Part shown: positions 7,310-14,999 of the stretch, in pieces | Layout of the letters: every line of letters starts with the position of its first letter | Position numbering within the stretch: the stretch's first letter is position 1 | DNA from: Actinomycetota bacterium | GTDB taxonomy: Bacteria; Actinomycetota; Aquicultoria; CAJVYJ01; JAUVQD01 | Assembly: GCA_030679975.1 (NCBI GenBank) | Contig: JAUXSL010000052.1 | Span: 1-32,376 of the forward strand | DNA: 32,376 nucleotides | Reading direction: 5' to 3' | Notes under the pieces: model-generated | Seen by the model: the letters and a program-made list of their open reading frames with translations, nothing else | The model's database searches: none | What the model was told of the DNA's origin: nothing | Program-made: the position numbers and the translations under genes

Positions 7310-7591
7310 ATGAAGTTGTCCGATGTTCAGCAAAGTGAAGGTCTCACCGGGGAGATAGACGGGCGGGAAGTGGCCGCGTTCGGCCGGGACGGGCAGATGA
7401 TTGTCCTGGAAAATGTCTGCACTCATCGAGGCTGCCAGACTATCTGGAACCCGGACGAAAAGACATGGGATTGCCCGTGTCACGGTTCCCGTTTTAGCGC
7501 CGACGGCCAGGTCATTCAAGGTCCGGCCCGGGCGCCGCTCAAACCCTTGCGTTTTGAGGTCGTTGACGACGATCTTAAGCTGGTCGAATGA
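7310..7591 (+). CDS. Rieske-type [2Fe-2S] ferredoxin
   Basis: About 93 residues forming a single Rieske domain. The cluster ligands are in CTHRGC and CPCHGSRF, the C-x-H and C-x2-H pattern, and the end reads LKPLRFEVVDDDLKLVE. It is a soluble electron carrier of the type that serves ring-hydroxylating oxygenases. The ATG at 7310 was chosen because GAGGTGG lies six bases upstream; a GTG nine bases earlier overlaps this ribosome site. It is the first gene of a nine-gene run and overlaps the reductase gene by four bases (ATGA), so the two are probably co-translated partners. No oxygenase subunit is encoded nearby. Confidence 0.88.
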   Translation: MKLSDVQQSEGLTGEIDGREVAAFGRDGQMIVLENVCTHRGCQTIWNPDEKTWDCPCHGSRFSADGQVIQGPARAPLKPLRFEVVDDDLKLVE

Positions 7592-8835
7592 TGGGAGCGA
7601 AAGACTTCCTGCTGGTCGGCGGCGGGGTGGCATCGGCCCGATGCGCGGCCATGTTGCGCAAGCAAGGGGCCGACGGGCGCATCACCATCGTCGGAGCGGA
7701 AGCCGAACCCCCTTACAATCGACCGCCGCTTTCAAAGGGCGTCTTGCTGGGCCGCGAAGACCCCGCGCGGATATATCCTTATCCTCAAGATTATTATGAG
7801 CGCCATAGTATCGACCTGGTTTTAGGCGCGACCATCGCCGGCGTCGACGCCGCCGCTAAGACCGCCAAAGCCGCGGACGGCCGCGAGTTCGCGTATGAAA
7901 AGCTGCTGGCGGCGACCGGCGCCAGTCCCCGGCGGCTGAATATACCCGGGAGCGACCTAAACAATATTTTCTATCTTCGAACATTGCCCGAGTCGTTGGC
8001 GATAAAGGGCATGTTCAAGCCCGGCAGGCGCGCCGTGATCGTCGGCGCCGGCTTTATCGGCATGGAACTGGCTTCGGCGTTTGTCCAAAACGGCCTGGAA
8101 ACCACGATGCTGGTCAGGGAAAGCGGTCTATTTACGCGGTTAGGTTCTGCGCGGTTATCTAAATTCTTCGAGGATTACTATCTCAGCCAGGGGGTCAAGA
8201 TCGTCTACAACGATTCCGCCGTCCGCTTTGAGGGCGGCGCTCAGGTGGAGCGGGTGGTGACGGTCCAAGGATTGTCGCTCGATTGCGATCTCACGGCCGT
8301 CGGCATCGGGGTGGCGCCGGAAGTCGGTTGGCTTCAAGGGTCCGGCGTGGAGCTGAGCAACGGCGTGGTCGTGGATGAGTATTTACAATCAGGCAACCCG
8401 GATATTTACGCCGCCGGCGACATCGCCAACTTTTATGACCCCATATTTAAGAAGCGGCGACGGATAGAGCACTGGGATAACGCGATCAAGCAGGGCGAGC
8501 TGGCGGCCTTGAATATGCTGGGACAAAACGTCGCCTACGATACCGTGGCCTATTTCTTCTCGGATATCTTCGACCTGTCCTGGGAGTGGCTGGGTGACAA
8601 TTCCGATATCGACGCCACGGTTACCAGGGGTTCGCTGGCAGACCGTTCGGCGATTATATTCTACTTGAAAGAAAACCGGCTAAAAGCCGCGTTCTTGCTG
8701 ATGCAAAGCCCGAAAGAGCGCCTGTGGGTCGAGCGGGCCATTGTCGAGGGTCTGGAGTTCGGACCCGAGCGACAGGCCAAGCTCGCCGACGCGTCTTATC
8801 CGCTCGACGCGGTTATCTCCGCACAGTCTTCATGA
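7588..8835 (+). CDS. FAD-dependent NAD(P)H:ferredoxin reductase (class I pyridine nucleotide-disulfide reductase fold)
   Basis: A 415-residue protein with an N-terminal FAD-binding motif (LLVGGGVASARCAAMLRKQ) followed by PPYNRPPLSKG. A central NAD(P)H-binding motif reads VIVGAGFIGMELASAF, and a second FAD motif lies in NPDIYAAGDIANFYDP. The C-terminal domain carries WEWLGDNSDIDATV. This order and length match the reductases that reduce Rieske ferredoxins in dioxygenase systems and rubredoxin/putidaredoxin reductases. It starts inside the end of the Rieske gene and ends overlapping the next gene's ATG. The obvious role is moving electrons from NAD(P)H to the adjacent Rieske protein; the final acceptor is unknown. 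Confidence 0.87.
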   Translation: MMGAKDFLLVGGGVASARCAAMLRKQGADGRITIVGAEAEPPYNRPPLSKGVLLGREDPARIYPYPQDYYERHSIDLVLGATIAGVDAAAKTAKAADGREFAYEKLLAATGASPRRLNIPGSDLNNIFYLRTLPESLAIKGMFKPGRRAVIVGAGFIGMELASAFVQNGLETTMLVRESGLFTRLGSARLSKFFEDYYLSQGVKIVYNDSAVRFEGGAQVERVVTVQGLSLDCDLTAVGIGVAPEVGWLQGSGVELSNGVVVDEYLQSGNPDIYAAGDIANFYDPIFKKRRRIEHWDNAIKQGELAALNMLGQNVAYDTVAYFFSDIFDLSWEWLGDNSDIDATVTRGSLADRSAIIFYLKENRLKAAFLLMQSPKERLWVERAIVEGLEFGPERQAKLADASYPLDAVISAQSS

Positions 8836-9851
8836 AAGACGAGATCACACTAGCCTTTACGGGCGATGTCATGTTGGGGCGCGGCGTCAATGAGGCGGTG
8901 CGCTTAAACAGTCCGGATTGGCCGTGGGGCGATATGGTCGAGTCGCTCAAAGGGGCCGACCGGCGCTTTATAAATCTAGAGTGCGTCATTGCCGCCGCCG
9001 GGCGCCCTTGGAGCCGCACCCCGAAGACCTTTTTATTTAAAGCCGATCCCGTTGCCGTCGAAACGCTTAAACACGCCGGCATCGACTTTGTCTCCCTGGC
9101 CAACAACCATTCATTGGACTTCGAAGACGAGGCGCTAGTCGAGATGTTGGGCCGGCTCGACGCCGCCGGGATCGCGCGGGCCGGGGCCGGGCGGGATTTG
9201 TCCGAAGCGGCTAAGCCGGCCTTTCTTGAAGCCGGCGGCCGGCGCATCGGCGTTGTCTCCATAACCGATAACGAGCCCGTCTGGGCCGCGGCCCAGGGTA
9301 TTCCCGGCGTCAACTATTGGCTGGTAACACTCGGGGCCGCCAATTTCGCCAAGGTCGAAGCGATGATCGAAGACGCCCGGCGCCAAGCCGATCTGGTGAT
9401 ACTCAGCGCCCATCTCGGGCCCAACATGGTTGAAGAACCGGCGCCCGTCTTTCGCCGGTTCGCCAGAGCGGCCGTCGACGCCGGCGTCGATATCTTCCAC
9501 GGTCACAGTGCGCACGTGTTTCAAGGAATCGAGATATACAAAGACAAAGTCATCATCTACGACGCGGGCGATTTCGTCGACGATTATGTCGTCGATCCGA
9601 TCCTGCGCAACGACTTGTCGTTTCTATTTCTCGTCAAAGTTAGAGGGCGGGGGATAGCCGGGGTGGAGCTTCTGCCGACGCACATCACCGATTACCAGGT
9701 TAATCAAGCCGAAGGCGCTCTTGCCGAGCATGCGCTGGTGAGGATGTCGGCCTTATGCGACCGGCTGGGTACGGCTGTCGAGCGTGCCGGCGGCAGGTTG
9801 TATATCCCGGTTCCGGGCAAGGAGAATCGCCGGGCGGCAAAAAACGGGTAG
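8832..9851 (+). CDS. CapA-family metallophosphoesterase-like protein
   Basis: A 339-residue protein starting at an ATG that overlaps the previous stop (ATGA). It opens TLAFTGDVMLGRGVNEA, has NLECVIA, then SLANNHSLDFEDEAL, HLGPNMVEEP, and later DIFHGHSAHVFQGIEIY and YDAGDFVDDYVVD. These are the conserved blocks of the CapA/PgsA poly-gamma-glutamate synthesis domain, a calcineurin-like metal-binding fold. Genuine capsule proteins are membrane-anchored; this one has no signal peptide or membrane helix, so it is probably cytoplasmic. Its place between redox and prenylquinone genes suggests a phosphoesterase role, but the substrate is unknown. No capB or capC genes are present. Confidence 0.8.
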   Translation: MKDEITLAFTGDVMLGRGVNEAVRLNSPDWPWGDMVESLKGADRRFINLECVIAAAGRPWSRTPKTFLFKADPVAVETLKHAGIDFVSLANNHSLDFEDEALVEMLGRLDAAGIARAGAGRDLSEAAKPAFLEAGGRRIGVVSITDNEPVWAAAQGIPGVNYWLVTLGAANFAKVEAMIEDARRQADLVILSAHLGPNMVEEPAPVFRRFARAAVDAGVDIFHGHSAHVFQGIEIYKDKVIIYDAGDFVDDYVVDPILRNDLSFLFLVKVRGRGIAGVELLPTHITDYQVNQAEGALAEHALVRMSALCDRLGTAVERAGGRLYIPVPGKENRRAAKNG

Positions 9852-9875
9852 AGATATAATAATGAGGAGGGCGAT

Positions 9876-10214
9876 ATGTATAAAACCATCACACGCGAAG
9901 AACTACAGGCCAAAAGGGAGCGGGGTGAAAATTTCCGCCTGGTAAACGTGCTGCCGGCATCGGCTTTCGCCGAGGCGCATATACCGGGCTCGGAAAATGT
10001 GCCCCTCACCGAGATCGAGGAGCGGGCGCCGGCCTTGTGGGAACCGGACGAAGAGATCATCGTCTACTGCCGCAGCTTCGACTGCAACGCCAGCCCAATG
10101 GCCGCGACCTTCCTGGACAGGCTCGGTTTCATCAACGTCTGGGATTTCGAGGGCGGCATGGAAGACTGGATCGACGGCGGCGGGGACATCGCTTACGAGC
10201 GCCGGGCCGCTTGA
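9876..10214 (+). CDS. Rhodanese-domain protein
   Basis: A 112-residue single rhodanese domain: LVNVLPASAFAEAHIPGSENVPL, then the active-site loop VYCRSFDCNASPMAATFLDRLGF and finally VWDFEGGMEDWIDGG. The catalytic cysteine is the first of CRSFDC, the persulfide-carrying position in sulfurtransferases. A strong GAGGAGGG precedes the ATG. It lies 24 nt after the CapA-like gene and just before the IMPase-like gene. It could supply sulfur, for example to the iron-sulfur proteins of the operon; that role is inferred. Confidence 0.85.
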   Translation: MYKTITREELQAKRERGENFRLVNVLPASAFAEAHIPGSENVPLTEIEERAPALWEPDEEIIVYCRSFDCNASPMAATFLDRLGFINVWDFEGGMEDWIDGGGDIAYERRAA

Positions 10215-10227
10215 TGAGGGCCGGGCA

Positions 10228-11001
10228 TTGAACGACTGGCTTGAAGCCGCTAAAGAAATAGCGGTCGCCGCGGGCGACATGGTTAAAGAGATGGCCGCCT
10301 CGCGCCCCAAAGTGACCCATAAAGGTCCGGTCGATCTGGTTACCGAAGCCGATGTGCGCGCCGAGAAATACATCATCGGCGAGTTGCTGAGGCGTTTTCC
10401 CGGCCACCAAATACTGGCGGAAGAATCCGGCGGCACAGCTGACGCCGAGTACGTCTGGATAATCGATCCCATCGACGGCACGACCAACTACGCCCACGGC
10501 TTTCCCGTCTGGGCCGTTTCCATCGGCCTTTTTATCGATAAACGCCCGGCTGTCGGCGTCGTTTACGACCCGAACCTAGGTGAGCTTTTCGCCGCCGTCA
10601 AAGGCAGCGGCGCCGTCTTGAACGACAAACCGATAAGCGTTTCAACTGTCGGCAAAATGACCGACGGCCTGTTGGCGACCGGGTTCCCGTATACCCTCAG
10701 GGAAGGGCCACAGAGGATAATGTCCGATTTCTCGCAAATCTACCTGGCCTGTCAGGGGGTGCGCCGAGCCGGCGCCGCCACCATCGATCTCTGCGCCGTC
10801 GCCTGTGGCCGGTTCGACGGCTTTTGGGAAGTCGGCTTGAAGCCCTGGGATACGGCCGCCGCCGGGTTGATCGTCGAAGAGGCCGGCGGGCGGCTCTCTA
10901 AATACAGCGGCGGGTCTTTCGATCACTTTGTTCCCGAGATGGTCGCCTCCAATGGGCTCATCCACCAAGAACTCCTGGACATCCTTCAAAGACAAGATTG
11001 A
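10228..11001 (+). CDS. suhB: Inositol monophosphatase-family phosphatase
   Basis: About 257 residues. Metal-site motifs are LAEESGG, DPIDGTTNYAHG and WDTAAAGLIVEEAGG, all diagnostic of the lithium-sensitive Mg2+ phosphatase family (inositol monophosphatase, also fructose-1,6-bisphosphatase in some lineages). The reading frame has no ATG near the domain start. A TTG at 10228, with GAGGG nine bases upstream, gives MNDWLEAAKEIAVAAGDMVK, the normal N-terminus. It follows the rhodanese gene by 13 nt. Its job in a quinone operon is not obvious; it may make free inositol or dephosphorylate another metabolite. Confidence 0.83.
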   Translation: MNDWLEAAKEIAVAAGDMVKEMAASRPKVTHKGPVDLVTEADVRAEKYIIGELLRRFPGHQILAEESGGTADAEYVWIIDPIDGTTNYAHGFPVWAVSIGLFIDKRPAVGVVYDPNLGELFAAVKGSGAVLNDKPISVSTVGKMTDGLLATGFPYTLREGPQRIMSDFSQIYLACQGVRRAGAATIDLCAVACGRFDGFWEVGLKPWDTAAAGLIVEEAGGRLSKYSGGSFDHFVPEMVASNGLIHQELLDILQRQD

Positions 11002-11032
11002 CGCCGACCGCTTTAGCCCTTATTGTGTACGC

Positions 11033-11995
11033 ATGCTCGACGGCTCCCTTTCCATCGATAAAACAGCTGATAAACCCGCGGGCGCCGCCCGTCTAACCGA
11101 GGTGATCCGGGCGCTTTTAGGGATGTCGCGGGCGATCGTCGCCGTCTTTGTGGTCGCCCACGCCGGCCTGGCCGCCATCTTCGCTACCGGTCGCGTGCCG
11201 GATATCCGCACCATCGTCATCGGCATATTCGCCTGCCTCTTCGGCACCGGCGCTTTGATCGGGCTAAACGATCTCCTTGACGTAAGCCTCGACCGCCGGC
11301 GGATGGCCGCCGAGGGGGAAGCGCCGGAGTTGGATCTCGGTTCGCTCTTTATCCACCACCCGGTCGCCAAAGGCGTTATCAGCATGTCGACGGGGCTCAT
11401 CTGGGTAGGCTGCTTGTCTATTCTGAGCTTAAGCCTGATATCCATGCTCAAGTCGGGACTCTGGCCGATATTTCTCCTGGTCGCGGTCTGCGTGGCGCTC
11501 TATTCGATCGTCGGTCGTTACACCTATTTCAAATTCATCTTTGTGGCTATGGCGGTCACTTTGGGGGCCCTGTCGGGCTGGCTCGTCGTCGCCCCGGCCA
11601 ACACCACGACGTTCCTGCTCTTCGGCGCCTGGACCTACCTTTGGGAGATCGGCGGGCGCAACGTGCCCAACGACTTTAACGATGTCGATGAGGATGCCGC
11701 TTTAGGCGTAAAGACGATCCCCGTCGTTCTCGGTAAAGCCCGGGCCGGAAAGATCGTCTTCTGGGCCCTGCTCGCCAGTTTTCTGGTGAGTCTGCCGCTG
11801 ATGGTCATGACAGACAAGCCGCCTCTCTTCATTGGCGGCGCGGTGCTGATCAGTCTCTATCTGCTTCTCATACCCGGTTATGCTTTAATGCGGGACCCGC
11901 GGCCACAGATATCGAGAAAGTTGTATAATAAATCGGCTATCTTTCCTTTAGTGCTTCTACTGCTTTTGATGGTCAATCTGCTGCTGGTGCGCTAA
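11033..11995 (+). CDS. UbiA-family prenyltransferase
   Basis: A 320-residue membrane protein with eight or nine hydrophobic helices. The first Asp-rich motif is NDLLDVSLDRRR (NDxxDxxxD) and the second is NDFNDVDEDAALGVKTIP, both on the cytoplasmic side and used to bind Mg2+-prenyl diphosphate. UbiA enzymes attach polyprenyl chains to aromatic rings in ubiquinone, menaquinone, plastoquinone, tocopherol and heme O synthesis, or to glycerol phosphate in archaeal lipids. The following methyltransferase and UbiV/UbiU genes point to a quinone ring as acceptor, though sequence alone cannot say which. The ATG at 11033 has no clear ribosome site, and it lies only 31 nt after the IMPase-like stop, so coupling is possible. 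Confidence 0.82.
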   Translation: MLDGSLSIDKTADKPAGAARLTEVIRALLGMSRAIVAVFVVAHAGLAAIFATGRVPDIRTIVIGIFACLFGTGALIGLNDLLDVSLDRRRMAAEGEAPELDLGSLFIHHPVAKGVISMSTGLIWVGCLSILSLSLISMLKSGLWPIFLLVAVCVALYSIVGRYTYFKFIFVAMAVTLGALSGWLVVAPANTTTFLLFGAWTYLWEIGGRNVPNDFNDVDEDAALGVKTIPVVLGKARAGKIVFWALLASFLVSLPLMVMTDKPPLFIGGAVLISLYLLLIPGYALMRDPRPQISRKLYNKSAIFPLVLLLLLMVNLLLVR

Positions 11996-12029
11996 ACTGA
12001 ATGACTGTCTAATCAGGAGGTTTCTTTAA

Positions 12030-12764
12030 TTGCAGCAACCCGAACGACTTAAGAACGTAAAGCGGCCCGAGACCGAGGAGACGGTCCAGGCCTTCTTTTC
12101 ATCGGTGGCCCGCCGCTACGATATAGCCAACAGCGTCATCAGCATGGGGCGCCATTATGGCTGGAAGCGCCGGGCGGTCAGAGAAGTCAACCCGCGGCCG
12201 GGCGATAAATGTGTCGACGTTTGTACCGGCACTAACGACGTGGCCGTCATGCTGGCCAAAAAAGTCGGCCCGACCGGCCACGTAACGGCGGTCGATTGGA
12301 ACAAAGACATGCAGGATGTCGGCGATTTCAAGATCAAGAAGTTCGGGTTACAAGACCGGATAACCAATATCCAGGGCGATGCCGAGGCGCTGCCTCTGCC
12401 CGATAACGAATTCGACCGGGCGACGGTGGCCGTGGCCTCGCGCCACCTGCGCATCCCCAAACACTTTGCCGAGCTGTACAGGGTGCTTAAGCCCGGCGGG
12501 CGGGTTGTGGTTCTCGACTTTTTCGAGCCGCCCAACGCCATCTTCAGGAACTTGTACTTTTTCTACTCCTATCACATACTGCCGCGTCTCGGAAACTTGA
12601 TAACCCGCGATAGGACAGGTGTCTATTCTTATCTGCCGGATTCGGTCAAGCTCTATTACAAACCGGAAGATTTCGCGCGGGAGATGGAAAAGGCCGGCTT
12701 TAGAAACGTTAAATACTATCCGCTTTTTCACGGCGTCGTTTACATCCATGCCGGCGATAAGTGA
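12030..12764 (+). CDS. ubiE: UbiE/MenG-family quinone methyltransferase
   Basis: A 244-residue class I SAM-dependent C-methyltransferase. The SAM-binding motif is VDVCTGTNDVAVMLA in place of the usual LAGGTGD. It is followed by TAVDWNKDM, YRVLKPGGRVVVLDFFEPP, YSYHILPRLG and the C-terminal FRNVKYYPLFHGVVYIHAG, which is the end signature of ubiquinone/menaquinone C-methyltransferases. The family's GLRNV motif is altered here to SRHLRI, so substrate specificity may differ from MenG. It begins at TTG with AGGAGG nine bases upstream. UbiV starts six nt after its stop. Confidence 0.83.
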   Translation: MQQPERLKNVKRPETEETVQAFFSSVARRYDIANSVISMGRHYGWKRRAVREVNPRPGDKCVDVCTGTNDVAVMLAKKVGPTGHVTAVDWNKDMQDVGDFKIKKFGLQDRITNIQGDAEALPLPDNEFDRATVAVASRHLRIPKHFAELYRVLKPGGRVVVLDFFEPPNAIFRNLYFFYSYHILPRLGNLITRDRTGVYSYLPDSVKLYYKPEDFAREMEKAGFRNVKYYPLFHGVVYIHAGDK

Positions 12765-12770
12765 TTTTCT

Positions 12771-13718
12771 ATGAGTCTGTCGATCGAGCTAGTTGCCTGC
12801 TTACCCAACAAAAAGACATTTGACGGCGTCGACGCCGGGGGCCTTAACTCGGGCCTTGACTATATCTTCGACGGCTTCTATCTAGGCCAGCCATACTGCC
12901 TGAAGTCTCAGGGAAACTTTATCGTCAACCATGATGATCTGCGCGCCGTTGTCGGCGCCCTGCGCGGGCGGGGCAAAAAAGCTTATCTGACGACGCCGGC
13001 CATCCCCAAAGGCAAAGATCTGGCGATGGTAAGAAAAGCCATAGCCGCGGCGGTCGACGCCGGCATCGACGGCGTCGAGGCCCATGATGTCGGGGTGTTT
13101 CGCATCTTAAGGAACGAATTTCCTCAGGCTGCCGCCCATGTCGGCAATTTCGCCAATGTCTATAATGAAAAAACGGCGGCCTTATACAAAGGCCTGGGCG
13201 CCGCCCGGATATCCCCCAGTAACGAGTTGACGGGGGAGGAGTTGGCGATCGTGGCCGGAGTCGAGGGCGTCGAATTCGCCAGGGCGGTCCACGGGCCGTT
13301 GCCTCTCGGCATGGCTTACGCTTGTCTCTTGCGCCGCACCGGGGATTCCGAAACTGTCGATCCTTGCCGCCAGCAGTGCGCGATCGAACATTTTATGGAA
13401 CTCGACGGCTGGCGGATGCGGTCCGTCGGCACGTCGGTCTTAATGGGCGAGGACTATTGCCTGGTCGAGCACTTGGCCGGTCTGCTCGGGGCGGGCGTGT
13501 CCACCATGCGACTGGAAACATATTTCGATTCCCCGGAGCGGATAATCGCGTTGGGGAAAATATACCGGCAGGCTTTGGATGACGCCCTGGCCGGGCGCGG
13601 CGCCGGAGCGGAACATGTCGAGGCGGTGCGGGCGTTGACGACAGCCGGCCTCTGCAACGGCTGGCATTTTGGCCAAAGCGGCCGCGAATATGTCGGGGCG
13701 GGTGAATCGAATGTCTGA
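12771..13718 (+). CDS. ubiV: UbiV-like U32-family iron-sulfur protein (O2-independent quinone hydroxylation)
   Basis: A 315-residue U32 (peptidase-like) protein. It shares with Proteobacterial UbiV the segment YLGQPYC (Cys43), the block LPLGMAYAC-x13-CRQQC and a C-terminal LCNGWHF. These give the C...C-x13-C-x3-C set that binds a [4Fe-4S] cluster in UbiV (C-x12-C-x3-C in E. coli, from memory). UbiV works with UbiU to hydroxylate the ubiquinone ring without O2. The gene overlaps ubiU by eight bases, so a UbiU-UbiV complex is likely. No ubiT (SCP2-domain) gene is present here. The alternative is an RNA-modifying U32 protein, but the cysteine pattern argues against it. Confidence 0.82.
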   Translation: MSLSIELVACLPNKKTFDGVDAGGLNSGLDYIFDGFYLGQPYCLKSQGNFIVNHDDLRAVVGALRGRGKKAYLTTPAIPKGKDLAMVRKAIAAAVDAGIDGVEAHDVGVFRILRNEFPQAAAHVGNFANVYNEKTAALYKGLGAARISPSNELTGEELAIVAGVEGVEFARAVHGPLPLGMAYACLLRRTGDSETVDPCRQQCAIEHFMELDGWRMRSVGTSVLMGEDYCLVEHLAGLLGAGVSTMRLETYFDSPERIIALGKIYRQALDDALAGRGAGAEHVEAVRALTTAGLCNGWHFGQSGREYVGAGESNV

Positions 13719-14682
13719 TAACGGTCATAAGTCTGATAACGGTCATAAAAAGATAATGCTGATGTCGCCGGCCGGCAGCCTCGAGGGCGCTAAGTTGGCT
13801 TTCGATGCCGGCGCCGATGTCGTCTACGCCGGAGTCAAGAACCTGAGCATGCGGCCCAAGCGCGTCGAGTTCGATCAGAACCTCGGCGAGCTGATAGATT
13901 ACGCCCACGGGCGGGGGAGCCAGGTCTACGCGACCACGAATGTCTGCCCCAAGCCCAGCGATATCCCGCTCTTTGAAAAACGTATGGCTGAAGTCAGCGC
14001 GCTCGGCGCCGATGCCGTTATAGTCAGCGACCCCTGGGTGATGGAGCACGTCCGCGATAACTATCCCAACCTGCCTGTTCACGCCAGCATCATGACCAGC
14101 GTCGTCAACGCCGAATCCGCCAGGTTCTACAAGGAGCGCGGCGCGTCAATGGTGGTCGTCTCCCGCAGTCTGGGCGACCTCGATGAAATCCGGCGGATCA
14201 AAGACGAAGTCAATGTCGACATAGAGGTCTTCGTCCACGGCGGCATCTGCTATATGTTCGACGGCGATTGCTATATGAGCAGCTACTGGCGGCAAAAGCG
14301 CGATTTCGACCCCGACCTCGGTGTCTTCCGCCTGTTCGGCCAGAACAACACTAAAGGCGAGTGCCAGCTTATCTGCAAACGGGAGTGCTCGTTAACCGCC
14401 GATGGGGAAGAGCTGGCCAAGGGCAGGTTGATGCGCCGCCCGGATGACGTCGGTCTCGACCGTCTGCCCGCCTACATCGATATGGGCGTGCGCGTCCTTA
14501 AGATAGAAGGCCGGGCCATGTCCTTAAACTACATCGCCGAAGCCACCAAACTTTACCGCCAGGCCATCGACCTCTATTATGCCGACCCCGACCGCTGGCA
14601 GGTGCGCGACGAATGGCGCCCCGCCGTCGACCAACTCATCGAAGAGCGACTCGACTACGAGCGCACCTGGCATATCGGGTAG
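13711..14682 (+). CDS. ubiU: UbiU-like U32-family iron-sulfur protein (O2-independent quinone hydroxylation)
   Basis: A 323-residue U32 protein with LMSPAGSLEGAKLAFDAGAD near the start. The motif GGICYMFDGDCYMSSYW matches UbiU's GSLCIMSEGRCYLSSY, followed by GECQLICKREC and, near the end, LKIEGRAMSLNYIAEATKLY. The cysteines of C-x6-C and C-x3-C are placed as in cluster-binding U32 proteins. The ATG at 13711 begins eight bases inside the end of ubiV. An unusual Ser-Asp-Asn-Gly-His-Lys pair at the N-terminus comes from a tandem 18-bp repeat. With UbiV it should form a heterodimer that takes oxygen from a non-O2 donor. Its quinone substrate in this organism is unknown. Confidence 0.83.
   Translation: MSDNGHKSDNGHKKIMLMSPAGSLEGAKLAFDAGADVVYAGVKNLSMRPKRVEFDQNLGELIDYAHGRGSQVYATTNVCPKPSDIPLFEKRMAEVSALGADAVIVSDPWVMEHVRDNYPNLPVHASIMTSVVNAESARFYKERGASMVVVSRSLGDLDEIRRIKDEVNVDIEVFVHGGICYMFDGDCYMSSYWRQKRDFDPDLGVFRLFGQNNTKGECQLICKRECSLTADGEELAKGRLMRRPDDVGLDRLPAYIDMGVRVLKIEGRAMSLNYIAEATKLYRQAIDLYYADPDRWQVRDEWRPAVDQLIEERLDYERTWHIG
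13714..13749 (+). repeat. Tandem 18-bp duplication at the ubiU N-terminus
   Basis: TCTGATAACGGTCATAAG is followed at once by a copy differing only in the last base. It encodes Ser-Asp-Asn-Gly-His-Lys twice. The extra hexapeptide precedes the conserved domain and probably reflects a replication slip. Confidence 0.85.
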
Positions 14683-14958
14683 CGCCTCTGCGAGGCGCGG
14701 GCAAAACGCCGCAAATGGAATGACCGGTTCGATTCGGTCCTTGCCCGTTCCCGCGAAATCTTCCGCCGGCGGCTCATAGATCAAGGCTATGATCCAGACA
14801 AACTGAGCGATGAAGAGGTCGCCGAAATCATCAAGCCGAGATTCCAACCAAGCTCCGGACCAGGTTTTCGCGCCCGCCTCTATCCATGTCTTGCCGGATT
14901 AAGAGGCCGATATCCGCCGCGATCCCAGAGCCGCGAATATGTTATGCTGCACACATAA
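14683..14958 (+). pseudogene. Stop-separated open frame after ubiU, possible gene remnant
   Basis: Directly after the ubiU stop, the same frame stays open for 91 codons. Its first half reads like real protein (RRKWNDRFDSVLARSREIF, then RRRLIDQGYDPDKLSDEEVA), a charged helical pattern seen in small antitoxin-like or unknown bacterial proteins. There is no ATG, GTG or TTG in frame before that segment. The second half, rich in Pro and Arg, looks non-coding. The likely reading is a 5'-truncated relic; a non-standard start or an accidental open frame is also possible. The 317-nt gap 14683-14999 holds nothing else recognisable. Confidence 0.35.
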
Positions 14959-14999
14959 GTCAGCTTGAAAATTGTGGTCTTTGGTGAAAGGGGCGAATA

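Noticed and set aside
8724-8831. Longer CapA-like start upstream at 8724
   Set aside because: The extension lies inside the reductase gene and encodes Arg-rich nonsense; the ATG at 8832 has the ATGA overlap and matches the family start.
9997-10227. Longer N-terminus for the IMPase-like protein
   Set aside because: It would overlap the rhodanese gene almost entirely and gives a Ser/Arg-rich sequence unlike the family; TTG at 10228 has a ribosome site.
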